The position numbers were made by a program, and so were the translations under genes. Below are positions 24,253 to 36,100 of a DNA stretch of 64,000 nt, in pieces. Positions within the stretch are counted from its first letter, which is position 1; each line of letters starts with the position of its first letter. Under the pieces are notes generated by a model. That model did no database searches. It worked only from the letters and a program-made list of their open reading frames with translations, and had not been told where the DNA came from. Source of the stretch: Nephrocerus scutellatus (lineage: Eukaryota; Arthropoda; Insecta; Diptera; Pipunculidae); assembly GCA_947095585.1 (NCBI GenBank), contig OX352762.1:116776930-116840929 (forward strand). The letters run 5' to 3'.

Positions 24253-24289
24253 ATGACCGTAGTTGTCTATTGCAGAACAGTTAAAGAAG
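24253..24289 (+). other. candidate first coding exon of an unseen gene
   Basis: An ATG at 24253 opens 12 codons (MTVVVYCRTVKE) and ends at a good donor, GAAG then GTAAGAAAG. It lies 430 bp upstream of the acyltransferase start on the opposite strand, as expected for a divergent gene. An Inr-like TTCAGTCAAG lies near 24183. I found no partner exon, so this is only a candidate. Confidence 0.25.
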
Positions 24290-24299
24290 GTAAGAAAGA

Positions 24300-25285
24300 G
24301 TTACATGTAAATTGGTTCTTCTATTTATTTAATATTTTGTTTTACGTGTGATGTTCATTTTTTTTAATATATTTTAATATATATAATAATGTTAATTTCT
24401 TTATTTTTTTATTATTCCTTATTTTTTCTGCCAGTGTTAAATTTGATTGTATCAATAAAGTTACTTTAAAATAATGTTTAAGGACTGCTGTAGGCATTCG
24501 GCCCTAATTACAATTTGTGATGGCGGCACTGAACCGTCTTTTTATCTGCTTTCAAAATCAATTCTAAAATATTTGCTTGTTACTTACTTATATTACTCTC
24601 TGATATCGTTAATCATCGTTCTATATGTCTAGTGAAACATGAGTGATAGTGTAGAATTGAATTAGATTGTGTTCCAGCATGCGGAATGCAAACAAATAAT
24701 CTCGAAATCAGAGGTTTAAAGTTCGAAGTTCTCAAACTATCGCTTCACAGCAACTATCACTAAATTTTAGATATACGAGTATACAAAGATGTGTGTGTGT
24801 GTGGCCGTTATCAAAATAAGTTGATTATGATAGTGTGCATTTACATAAATATGACTGCGGTTCGCTTTGTTACTTCTGTAGGGATAGAAATAGCTGAAGA
24901 GTAATACTCGTACACATTCAAAACTGAGACAGTCCAGTGGGTCTGTGGATGCAATGTAAAAACAACAACAAGTAAAAAGTGGTTCGTTTGCTTTATGCAC
25001 TTTTGATTCTACTTCTAAAAAAAATCAAAAGCAAAATAATTGATCAGCCATAGAGTTTATGTATCAAGAGACTGTTTGGAGTTGGAGTTTTCTGTGTTTG
25101 TTACCATGGTAGGTAGGTAGAGTGGTGGACCCCGCTGCACTTGCGTGGTCCTCAATTAGCGCTAGTGTGCGCCATTTTAATGCCACACATCACGAGGAAA
25201 CTAGCATGGATATTTAAGTGATTTAAATCCAGCCTGTAGCGTTCAGATACGAGATCAATTCGATGAAACTGTAACATAAAAACTC
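24300..25285. other. AT-rich spacer, nothing recognised
   Basis: Contains a short GT microsatellite near 24790-24802. No coding exon or clear element is seen. Confidence 0.4.
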
Positions 25286-25289
25286 TTTC

Positions 25290-26010
25290 AGGTCGTGAAA
25301 AAATGGTTTACCAAAAATGCGGTGTCTTGACCCTGCTAGTGCCGGACAACTGCAGAAGAAGTGTATGAAAGTTTCTTTCTCATTTTCATCTTTGCAACTT
25401 TGCAGAAGTTGTTGTGCGGTATACCCAACTTAGCAGCATACAACTCTGACAATTTCCTTCCGTGTAGTAGATAAAAACTCGGTGGTTTTCCTTTTGCTGT
25501 AGGATGGCCATTTCAATCTTGATATGGTGCAAATCGACAGACTAATCCACCTGAGCTAGGACTTAGTATTAAAAAATGAAAGAATTTGTTCCTTGACTTA
25601 GCTTATTAAACAGCTAATCCTCTTCATAGAGCCGGTGTTCATAGCGACGTCAATCTTAGCCAATTCGTCCGCTCTTTCATTGCCCTCTATAAAACTGTGC
25701 TCCGGCACCCATACTATGGTGATGTCCATGAATTGGCTGATCGATGCCAATTCTTCTTTGCACTGTTTTACGAGTTTCGAGTTTATTGTGGTGGCATAAA
25801 TCTCCTTTTTGGCAGATTGGCTATCAACACATATACCATCCCTTCCGATTTGTGCGTTTCTGAGCCTTAAACCTCCCTAATTGCATGAAAGATGCTTGCG
25901 GATTCGGGTATCTTGTATGACCTGACAGATTTAGATCATCCGAGAAGATACCTGCACCGACTCCGTCCTTCATCTTGTTACCTTAGTAGGATATGCTGTA
26001 TTTGGCCGTG
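25290..26010 (-). mobile_element. LINE RNase H domain relic
   Basis: Minus-strand pieces read SQSAKKEIYATTINSKL, then ITIVWVPEHSFIEGNERADE, the conserved WVPGH-GN-ADELA end of a LINE RNase H domain. Nearer 25400 comes a Cys-rich ETFIHFFCSCPAL block typical of the C-terminal zinc knuckle in R1/LOA-like proteins. Stops and frameshifts interrupt it. Confidence 0.75.
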
Positions 26011-26099
26011 TAATGATCTCTGTTCATCTGCTGATTGAAGCTTTTATATTAATTGAACATAAGATAATTTACACATCCACGTCCGTAAACTATTAGGGG

Positions 26100-26990
26100 A
26101 ATTGTGGTTAGTTGGTACGGCCTTAACTACTTCCATCATCATCATCATATTTAGCTCTACGCAACCGGGGTCCGATCCTAGCCTTCCTAAAAAAATCTCT
26201 CCATTGGTCCCGATTTTGAGCCGATATCATCCATTTTGGCATCCTGTTTTATGCCCAGAATTATACATGAGCAAGCCCCTTTTCGGGTGCGCAAATTATA
26301 AACAATAAAATCCTTCCAGCGTACTTTACGAGCAGGATCCTCTTCGCTCATGCGAGCTATGTGTCCTACATACCGGAGCCTACCGAACTTAATTCTCTTC
26401 CAGATGTCTACATCGCGGTAACACTCGTAGATCTCATCATCTCAAAGAGGAGAAAATCTTATACGCGGTACTCAACAACGTTATGCCACGATAGTTGCTG
26501 TATGTTGTTATATCTCATACTTGCACTATAAGTTCATGAATTGCTTGGTGTCGTTCGGGACCTTCTGATTTAATCAGCTCCGCTGGTATACCATCTGATA
26601 TCTGAGGCATTATTGCTTCTATGACTATTTTTCGCTGTGCTAACTCCGTCTATGCTTGGTGGCAGCATAGTGTGGTCGTCGGTCATTGGTGGAGCCTCCA
26701 ATTCCTCAGTTAGCTGGCCATTTGCCTACTGATAAAAGTGCTCTTCCCATCGCTCTAAGATGCCTTTCAGATCGGCGATCAGATTACCCTTTTTGTCTTT
26801 GCAGTATGTGCAACGCGGTATATTTTGCGTTAAACCACGGTCTCTTTGATAGATGTCCTTGCTCTATGTACTGTTCTAGTTCACGGACGAGTTATTCTAC
26901 AGTGAGCGTACGTTCCATTAGAAAATTCATAAATCGTTTAGCCGTTTTCGTTGCCGTGGTCGTCGTCGTTCATCAGTGTACCCGAGGCTG
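26100..26990 (-). mobile_element. RTE-like LINE (family B), degraded copy
   Basis: Its 3' end lies at the ATCATCATCATAT block (26138-26150), followed by CTCTACGCAACCGGGGTCCG. The same terminus occurs at 35.45, 36.60 and 41.80 kb. Further right are antisense RT-linker pieces (near 26690-26790). Heavily mutated. Confidence 0.75.
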
Positions 26991-26999
26991 ATTTGAGGT

Positions 27000-27418
27000 T
27001 CCGTAATAAAGTTTATTGGCCTCGCGTTAACCTTACTTTAAAGGGACTAGCCCGATCATTCAACTTTTCCTGTATTTGAGGAAAATTATCGGCGGCTACC
27101 ATTTGGAGGTTTGATCGCACTTCCACTAGTAAGAGATAGTTACGGCCACGTGCAATTCTGACGAATTTTACGTGTTATTCTGCTGATGGCTGACCGCCTT
27201 CCATAGGTACTTTATTTGTTCACTATGCTTCCTCGATCGTGATGCATCTTAATGTGATCATGAACATTGTCGATCTTTCACATTTTGCGGTATTTACTCT
27301 AACTTTGTGTACTCTTAAAACCTCTGCTACGTTATGCTGTGCTATTCTATCCTACGCTCAATATACGGCTGGCCTAAAGTTTTGGTAAATTTAACTTATG
27401 TCTCTTTCCATTTGCAGG
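27000..27418. other. degraded spacer
   Basis: No coding exon or clear element boundary is seen. The left part may be the far 5' remnant of the RTE-B copy next to it. Confidence 0.3.
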
Positions 27419-27645
27419 ATAGAGGTAAGATTTCTCTTTCGTGGTTTCAGTTTAGCGTTCTATTTGCAAACAGTACCCTGGGTACGGTTTGATTTTGTGA
27501 TTAATTTACAAACTCTTGTTACCGATACTGTAACTGGCGTTCCTATTCGCACAGTGTTCACCACCCTATCACTTTGACTAGGCTACCCGTGGGTATGGTT
27601 TCAGGTACTGTTTGTGCAATTGGAAAGATACATGAGACAGCAGAC
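27419..27645. repeat. unclassified dispersed repeat, copy 1
   Basis: Shares order and wording with 41357-41660: GATTTCTCT-TCGTGG, CGTTCTATTTGCAAAC, GGGTACGGTTTGATTTTG, CACTTTGACT and TACCCGT. No protein motif is seen. It is noncoding and old, with many indels between copies. Confidence 0.7.
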
Positions 27646-28785
27646 GCCAGCCATAAAGCGCGAATGTCTGGCAAAACTCTGCATTTATATAACAATAGAA
27701 TGCAAAAGCATTCAAAATGTATATATCTTCTTCTCCTCTTCTTAGTACACTACTAACAAACGCTGTGCCTATCATAAAACGGTTGTAAACTTTTTTGTAA
27801 AATATTTACCTAGTTCTAAATATGTATACATAAATACTTACAATTTAAAATATATTTGTCTGCTTCCGAAAGAGTGAGACGGATACAAGCTAAAATTAAA
27901 TAAATAACATTTATGATTTATTATTATTTTATTTATTGATTTATTTCTTTTATTGTTCTAACGTTATAGTATTTTCTTTTTACCGGCTTCCGATTAGTAA
28001 TGTAGCTTAAACATAGCTGAAATAATTTATTTAAAAAAACACACTCATTTCTATAATTATGTTAATCTTCCCAACCGAATTCGAATTTTTATTTTTTATT
28101 GCAAAAAATTGTCATATATACAAAAAAAACAACAACAAGAAGTTTTCGACGTCCTACACTAGATTAACAAAATATTTAATACATTTTTTTTATTATTCTT
28201 CCATTCATCGCATAACGTTTCAAAATCAAGATATATTCATAACTGTAACTTGTATTTACAATGTTTAATACCTCTATGTATTATCTTATCTTCTACTGCC
28301 AATTCGTTTAAGAATTATTTATTAAATAAAGAAAATACACTTGTATTAGTAGCCATTTCTCGAATTAGCTGTGATTTTTGTTCATAAAACGGTCCGAAAT
28401 TTTAGTTTGAATACGAGTATTCATTGCAATGGAAAATAGTGAACAACGAGAATAATTTAAAGGATTATGTGTAGTTATACTAAGTACATAATTAATTAGT
28501 TATCATACACAGTAAGAGTTGTAATAATTCTATTTATAAGTTAGGGCTGGTTAAGTTTTTCAAAGAAATATCATTTTTTAATTACAGTAGGCTCTCGATA
28601 AACGCAATAATTGCTATGAGCAAATCATACCTTTTAGATTCGTGAATGTATTCAATGTAATAGGTTCTTCACTAGGAGAGTCCAATTGGGCTTTTTTAAA
28701 ATAATTCAATTTGTGTTTAAATGGGGTTAAACCACCGACAACATTATATATGTAAATATAATCATTCAAATACTGAATGCTTTGA
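27646..28785. other. AT-rich spacer, nothing recognised
   Basis: Low-complexity AT-rich DNA with poly-T and poly-A runs. No gene is supported. Confidence 0.4.
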
Positions 28786-28789
28786 ACCC

Positions 28790-28990
28790 AATTTGTCATG
28801 AATTTTTTTTGTATAACTCGAGCGATATGCCGGCAATTTCACGTTCGATGGTGGTCCTGATGATGTCGTTAAGTCGCTGGCTTATTGGCATAGCACAAAA
28901 AACCCAAGAGGCGTCAAATAACACGAAAGAGGCGGCCAATTTCTAGAGAAAACACGGCCTTCGCACTTCGACCTTAATAACTCGATTGTT
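28790..28990 (-). pseudogene. Tc1/mariner-like transposase C-terminal fragment
   Basis: On the minus strand a piece reads SRNWPPLSCYLTPLGFFV, which matches the NWPPRSCDLTPLDFFLW block just before the third catalytic acidic residue of Tc1-like transposases. LNDIIRTTIEREIAGI follows, the usual tail helix. The same kind of block is found in the element at 62.6 kb. The rest of the gene is missing. Confidence 0.65.
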
Positions 28991-29289
28991 TTGCCAGGTG
29001 TGTAGCATGTGGCGCCGTTTAGTTGAAACCATATATGTGCTACAAGTCAACCTTTTACAATTTATCGCAAAAATATGCAGTCAATATGGCCCGGTGTCTA
29101 TTTTATAGACTGCGACTGTGTTGCCAGCATCACAAATTTCTCTAGAATGAAGCCCATGACATTTCCAGAATGCCTTCAGGTGTCTGACTTGCCCAAAAAT
29201 GCGACAATTTTGTTTATTAAAGAAGATGTTAAACTAGAAATGGGTTTCAATGCTTTTTTTTATAATGTACATAAAATGGATTTCCACAC

Positions 29290-29945
29290 TTATAATGTCA
29301 AGCACAGCGTGGGCGTTAGTAAATTAGCGAGAGGAAAAGATGAGATGTCTATGGGTGCCTTAAATGACTGCATATCACACAAATGCGGAAACACAGAATC
29401 GGGCAATTCATTCCACATAACTATAGTGCAGCTCAAGAAGGAATCTCTGAATTGGTTAGTACGTCTGAAAATAGGCCTAATGGTAGACCCGTGTTCTCGA
29501 GTTAAGGCACGGGTATTACGGATGGGTTCAAAAATGGGCGGGATGCATCTGAATATTTCTTTTGAATAACGCTTGTGGAAAAAGCGAAAAAAAAGTGACA
29601 AGCAGGAAACATTCCTACGATGTTCGAGCGATTCGATTGTTTTCGCGATATTTACGTCACCAATAAGTTTTATCGCGCGGTTTTGAATTCAGTCTAGTAG
29701 ATGCAATGTGATCTTTGGGGTACCTGCTCAGACAATACAGTTGTATTCAAGTTTAGAGGGAATATATGCCTTCTAAATAGTAGCCAGATATGAATGAGTG
29801 AAGTACATCTTGCACCGTTTTAGGAAACTTACAACATTTCGCAGCGTTCTTGGCGATGGCAAATATGTGATCGTTCCAACAAAGCTTGTTGTTGACGTAC
29901 ATACCGAGAATTGCTAGTTTATCAGTTTTCATGGATAAAGGTTGG
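29290..29945 (-). mobile_element. family K LINE, C-terminal RT relic
   Basis: A long minus-strand stretch reads LAILGMYVNNKLCWNDHI, then HLLD-IQNRAIKLIGD, then SLFFRFFHKRYSKEI-CIPP and ends IVMWNELPDSVFPHLCDM. These are the ordered landmarks of a jockey-like RT C-terminus. It is the same family as 43.3-44.4 kb and 48.2-49.3 kb. Confidence 0.8.
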
Positions 29946-31250
29946 GGCTTTAAATAACGCTTGGAAGCCAGAAGGCAAACAACAAAACAAAATGTTGTTT
30001 TGTTTTATTTTAATTAGAACAAAAGTTTCCAGAGAAGTGTTCCGTGGAGATATATGCTACTCCTATTACTAATAATTTGTAATAAATAGAATTCGAGGGA
30101 GGAAAAATTAGGGAGAGGAAACCATCAAATATTGGAAACCAAAAATATAGCGTTCAACCAGAAAGCCCCGATTTTTTGCGCAAGGCCAGCGCCAAATTGG
30201 GTCTAGCCAAAGGCAAACCCATAAGTCTGTTGTGATCAACACAAGGGGGATAAGGGGATCTTTCGCTCAACTATCGCCACAGTCGCATTCTTATCGGCAT
30301 AAAGAAGTTATTTATGGACGTCGATTTGACATTCTAATAATGCAATCAAAATCCATAAATAACACAATCTTAAGGATAGAAGCTGGCACTGTTATCTTAA
30401 TTACTCGCTTGCAAGCTCTCATAATGCACGATCACTTAAAAAATGGCATTGGTATTGTGTGGGAACCAAAATCACTTACAGGGCATTTTTAGCCTATAGC
30501 TGTACAGTGTATACTCTTCAGATATCCCATTAAAAACTAACCGATATTTCGGGGTTAACTGTGATATACGAAAACTATCATAAAATTAACCAAGCGACCG
30601 ATCAACAGTGCATCAATAAATTGAGATCATTATGGTGTGCATCGCCTGTCTTATTTACTTAACGAAGGCACAACACTATGTACATAAGTGCAAAGCATTG
30701 TATTTATGCACATGCACATGGACTGATGTTGTGTAAGTGGATAGATGAATTTGAGGGCGGACCCAAAATTGAATTGATATCGGATCGATACTATTGGTTG
30801 ATGATTATATCGATAGATAATAAATCGATCCTCCCAATTTGAATTAGTTTAAGCCCAGACATTTGGGTATAAAAGAAGCTGCTGTGTAGGAAGAAGTCGA
30901 AATAGAAGAAAATTAGAGCTAAGACCAAAACTCTAGACAAGTCGCAGCCAAGCAAAAAGACAGCGGGCTTCTCGTAGAAATAAAACAAATAAAAATATTT
31001 AAAATATAAAAACAAGGTCTGTCAATTTATTTCCCGTCCAGTTCTCTTCTCCACCTGAAAAGCGGACAGCATGAAGCTGCGACGTTCAAGTCTGTTAAAT
31101 GAATCAAGCAATTTGATTTCAAATAAATTGCATTTAATTGCACAGTTTAATATTCCACAGCGTTTATTGCTGCAACAAGAGTGTGTTACTTATAGCGCTT
31201 GTCAGTTCGAATTATCTTTTATAAAAAAAGATATAATATATATATATATA
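29946..31250. other. spacer with unrecognised open stretch
   Basis: A short open frame on the plus strand (30232-30492, no ATG at a convincing site) includes MHDHLKNGIGIVWEPKSL and is preceded by broken frames (ASAKLGLAKGKPISLL near 30180). I do not recognise it. It may be an old element fragment. A TATAAAAG at about 30871 and AATAAAAC near 30980 could mark a solo LTR, but no matching second LTR was found. Confidence 0.3.
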
Positions 31251-31256
31251 TATATA

Positions 31257-31380
31257 GCTTTCGATTTGCTGGGTACATTGAAGGTTTGGTGTTCCATTTC
31301 GACAGCGTTCTCGACGAAAATAGGAGAACTCTGTAGCAACGGGACACCAAACCTTCACTGTACCCAGCAAATCGAAAGTT
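31257..31380. repeat. 35-bp near-perfect inverted repeat (hairpin)
   Basis: The left arm CTTTCGATTTGCTGGGTACA (starting about 31259) continues to GGTTTGGTGT. The right arm (about 31345-31379) is its reverse complement with one mismatch in 35. A loop of about 50 bp separates them, with an AT dinucleotide run just to the left. It could form a stem or mark a small foldback element. Confidence 0.85.
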
Positions 31381-31629
31381 GTGTATACTTAAAGCCTACT
31401 GTAATGGATCCATTAAAAACTAGGAAAAGCTTAGTTTAAGTCAACGACTTAGCCGTCGTTCTACAATTTTTGCAGTTGTTCATTTTTTTTACATACGAGT
31501 TGAATTAATTTATCTATTAGTGTAGTTTAGTAACAAGATTTTATGTAATTGATACGCCCTCGTCATGTTTCCGATGTACACCACATCAATGTGGACAATA
31601 ATACGCTTTGTCAAATCGTTTTAGGTGGA

Positions 31630-31684
31630 ACAGATTCATATTGCACAGTGAGTGAGTGCACAGTGAGTGCAATATGAATCTGCA
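31630..31684. repeat. 16-bp perfect inverted repeat
   Basis: CAGATTCATATTGCAC is followed, 20-odd bases on, by its exact reverse complement GTGCAATATGAATCTG. The loop holds GTGAGTGAGTGCACAGTGAG. It lies 250 bp from the longer hairpin. Confidence 0.85.
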
Positions 31685-31699
31685 CAAACTTTTTCTTAC

Positions 31700-33172
31700 T
31701 GAACATTTTCTTTAATTTCTTGTGTTTTTAACTTTTTAGTTTAACGTTGGGATTTTTACTGGTTTGTTGGTTGAATTTATGTTTGTTTTATGTGTCTGTG
31801 TTTTTATTACCTAATAAATACAATACAAATAGGAAACTTAAATATCTTATGCGTTACACAATTACTGTGGGTTGGTTGATAAGTAAGTACGGTACAATCG
31901 GTTTAATATGTAAATGCCAAATTATAAAATGCAAAAGCTTTTAATATCTTGGCACGCCGGAAACATCAATTAACCTTTTTATTTTATTGAATATCATATA
32001 TGTATGAGTAAGTTCTATAGTTATATGTCTATGAAGTCCAATCTTAGCCGGGCAGAACACATAATTTTTACAGGCGAGTTTATCAGATTCGTGCAACCTT
32101 AACTTAGAAGGGATGCTATACGCGATTTGTTAGCTACGTTTTATTATATAACTGAAGATCATCGGCGATTTGTCGTTTCAGTAAAGCGACCAACTGTTTT
32201 TCGTACAGACATTTTCATACACAGCTGAAAAGGTCAAGAGCAAAGCCAATATTTACTCCAACTGCTGCATATATTTGCATTTATCATCGATTTTTCTTTT
32301 TAAATTGGCATGGGTATTTAAAAATATATCCTCTACTGTTTGTTTGTTTGTTTTTTTTTATTAAGTTATTAATAAATATCTTTATTTGCCTATGCATCTG
32401 GCTTTTCGGGTTTGTAAATGTTTTTTTGTCAAATTTAATTGATATTGTTCTTTTATTTCGTTTCAATCAATCCCTGAGTGTTGATGGTAATTGATCAGAT
32501 TTAATTGCGAACATTTCCATTTTTAATTGTTCTCTTCATTTGTTAACAACATTATTGATAAAATGTAAGAACAAAACCAGGGAAACTAAAAAATGAGAAG
32601 CGGTTGGCAGGAAGCTTATCGTTAAGGCAGAAATAACTGTTGGAAAATAAAAAGTAAAAAGCACAAATAGAAATAAAATAAATGAAAATACAAATAAATT
32701 ATAAAAGCCCACCTTTCAGGAGCGATCGTTTGTGTTTAAGTAACTTTTATTGTTAACATTGTCTGGATTATTCTTATTCTTATTAATATTTATATTTTTA
32801 ATTTCGCAATAACAACTTTTTTTTTATTTCACTAATTTAGGCCTTTTTTTTCACAATTGTAAATAAGTTAAGTTCTAGTTTTTATGTCATATTTATTATA
32901 TAAATGATTTACGCCATGTTATTTATATAATCGTATTACAATAACTAGAATAACTTTTAATTATTGATTTAGTTTACAATACTTTTGTTGTTGTTGTTTA
33001 GTTAAAAATATAACATTTCCTGTATAAATTAGTTCATAAATACCAGTATATGTATATTTATAAATACCAGGTATAGTAATGCACGTTTACATAACAAAAT
33101 AATGATAAAATAATGATCGTTTTGCGGGTAAATAAGAATTGTCAATGTAAATAATATTATAATATTATGTGT
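31700..33172. other. AT-rich region, probable 3' flank of Gdap2
   Basis: Low-complexity DNA immediately downstream (minus strand) of the Gdap2 stop. It should include its 3' UTR and poly(A) site, which I cannot place with confidence. No other gene is seen. Confidence 0.4.
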
Positions 33173-36100
33173 TCACATATTTAAGTACATACTTCTATAT
33201 GATTGTTTTAGTAATAATATGTTTAAAACCACTAAACAGCAACGTGTATAGATGATGTTGCTTCTGCCTTGGCCTATGATGTCGTCTGAACGGGCGTAAA
33301 GTAATGGAGCCCATTTGTCTGTGAACATAGAAAATGAAAATTAGCTATTTATATTGAAGATTTGATAGGTTTTTCAATTTACCGCCATATCATATTCTGT
33401 AATGTAAGCGGGAATTTCAAGTTGGTCCTTGGTAATTGCTGAATAGAGATGTTCAACACCGGGTAATGAATGTACTTTGGCCTTGATTGCTGGCGCCATA
33501 AATGTCGTAAACCACCATGTCATCATCTGCCGGAGAAAGCGAGAGTAAAATTAATAATATGTGAGAAAAAAGTAAACTATATGCTCAACGCTAATGCTAA
33601 TGCTATACTGGAATGCACAAGAAAGCCGCCGAGTCGGTGAAAAAGGACAATAAAAGAGGAAGCAAGATAATTTTCTCATGGAACGTACGCTCACTGTATA
33701 AAGCTTGAGCTGCACAGCAGCTGGCCGAACCCTGTCTAAATATAAGGCTGACATAAAAGCAATCCAGGAGATGCGGTCGACGGGGAATGGTGTCTTACAA
33801 AAATCAGAAAATGCATATATTACAGCTGTCATGAAAGACATCATGTGCTCGGGGTGGGGTTTCTAGTCAGCAAAAGAAAAAACACACCGTTATCGGCTTA
33901 AAAGCAATAAATGAACGGTACGAACGTACCGAGGTGCCAACTTCGACTCGGACCACTATCTTGTTGGTATGGCGCTCCGAGCGCGGATTGCATCATCAAG
34001 AAAGACTGCTTCCGCGTATCAGATTCAAGTCAACACGGCTGCCATTCGCAACGAAGAGACCAGAAACCACTACGGTCAAGCGATAGGACTCGCCCTAAAT
34101 GCAGGGAGATAAAGTGGGGCTGAGATGTCAGGCGTAGAAGAGAAATGGACACGCCTTAAAAATACTGTCATTAGTACTGCTGACTCCATCTTAGGCAGTA
34201 GTCGTAGAGATCGGAAGGAACGACTGGTTCGATGACGAATGTAAGCTAGCGACTGAACGTAAGAATTTAGCGTACCGCTAGCAATGCAACAATCTCATAA
34301 AACGCGGGCACGCGAAGATGAATATAAAGAGCTAAGAAGATGTGATGTGAACAGTTCACCGGCGAAAGAAGAATCTCGTCCGTGAGCTAGAACAGTACAG
34401 AGAGCAATGACCGCACCAGGCGCGGAAGTTCTACCAAAGAGTCCGCGGTATGACGCAATATACACCGACTATCGAAAGGTATGTAGCTAGGATATGTAGG
34501 TTGACCATGACCAAAGTTAAGGCCAAGTAAAAATATCCGGATCACTATCAAGCCCATTGAACATCTATAACTGGCTCTGACAAGGGGTGGGACTGGACTG
34601 CGTCCTCTTCAACCTGGCGTTGGAGAAAGTGATGCGAGACTCTGACGTAACGGCGAGAGGAATAATCCTCTATAAGTCCATTCAGATACTGGCTTACGCA
34701 GACGACATTGACATCGTCGCTAGGAACCCAAGAGCTGTACAAGAAACTTTCATCGAAATCTGGGGCTGTACATAAATGAGAGCAAAACAAAGAACAGGTG
34801 GCCAAGTGTGCGAGCAGAAGATCCAATCCAGCCATTAAAATAGTGGAGCGCGAATTTGAAGTAGTGCAATCCTTTAACTATCTCGGGTCAACTGCAGCAG
34901 CCGATAACAGCATGGGACCAGAAATAGGCGCACGGTTGCTTAAAGCCAACAAAGCCTACTAAAGTATGTCAAGACTCTTCAAATCCAGGAATTTTACCAT
35001 AAATCCAAGCTGCTGGTATATAAGACCATTGTCTTATATACACTCAAGATTTGGGTGCTTAGCAAAAAGCGAGAAGAGAGAAAGTCTTACGGAGAATTGT
35101 TGGCCCCGTATGTGAGGAAGGACGCTTCAGGAGACATTATAATGATGAAGTCTACGAGCATTACTGCGATGTCTACATCGTGAAATGCATTAAGCTCGGT
35201 AGGCTCCGGTGGGCAGGACACCTAGCTCACATGAGTGAAGAGCATCCTTCTCGGAGAGTCCTTTTCGGTAGGATTTATGGAAAAGGGCAGCGAGGCCAGC
35301 CAATCCAACGCTGGAAGGATGGCGTACACCAGGACGCTCAGAGTTTAGGGATGCCAAATTTGATGACATCGGCTCGAAATCGGGACCGGTGGAGAGATTT
35401 TATGCGGGAGGCCAGGACCGGACACCGGTTGTAGAGCCAAATATGATGATGATGAAGACGTACTTTGTTTTATAGAGCTTGATACCAAATTTTGTCCAAT
35501 GCTTGGAAATATTAAGTGAAACAACTTTGCTTTCACCAAATGGATGAATAGACGGACTAGTTTACATTAATTCACAAGCTTTTAAATACTCTTTAGAAGA
35601 CTGGACTGCTTCTAGAGCCTTCGTTAACTTAATGTTCCCCCTGTTGTTTTTTATTACAAAATAGCCGTTTTTTCGTATGTATTTAATATTATCTTCAGTC
35701 AAATAAATGCTTACCTTGGTCCAAAAAGTTGGATGCACTATGTAGAATGCCTTCAAGTTTTTCTTATATCTATATATAAGCGCGCAGGAAGAAATAGGGA
35801 GAGAGAGAGAAAAGAATGATGAAAAAAGATCAATTGAATATAATCAAATGGCATTTACTTATAAGGCAGTACGCTGTATACATCGCGAAGCCACTGTAAC
35901 GATGGGTAGTTGTTCGTTGAAGTCAATGTATGGAAGTACGCAATTACATAGTCTCCCTTAACGATAGGATCCAACAGCTTTATCAGATATAAAAGGGCCT
36001 AAAATTTTGGAAAATAGAGCGTGATGCATTTTTGATATTTGGATAGAATGGAAAAATTTTACCTTTTCTAAATTAACATTCTGTGCTGGAAACCATTTGC

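Noticed and set aside
26138..26150. CATCAT microsatellite as an independent repeat
   Set aside because: It is the 3' terminus of the RTE-B element, present at every copy end.
29075..29569. 164-codon plus-strand open frame
   Set aside because: Its right half lies opposite the clear LINE RT sequence read on the minus strand (29290-29945), so it is a shadow frame.
30232..30492. 86-codon open stretch ending IGIVWEPKSLTGHF
   Set aside because: No recognisable domain, no splice context, and broken frames before it. Probably an old element fragment or chance.
30780..31070. possible solo LTR (TATAAAAG, AATAAA)
   Set aside because: No TG...CA boundaries, target duplication or second copy could be found.
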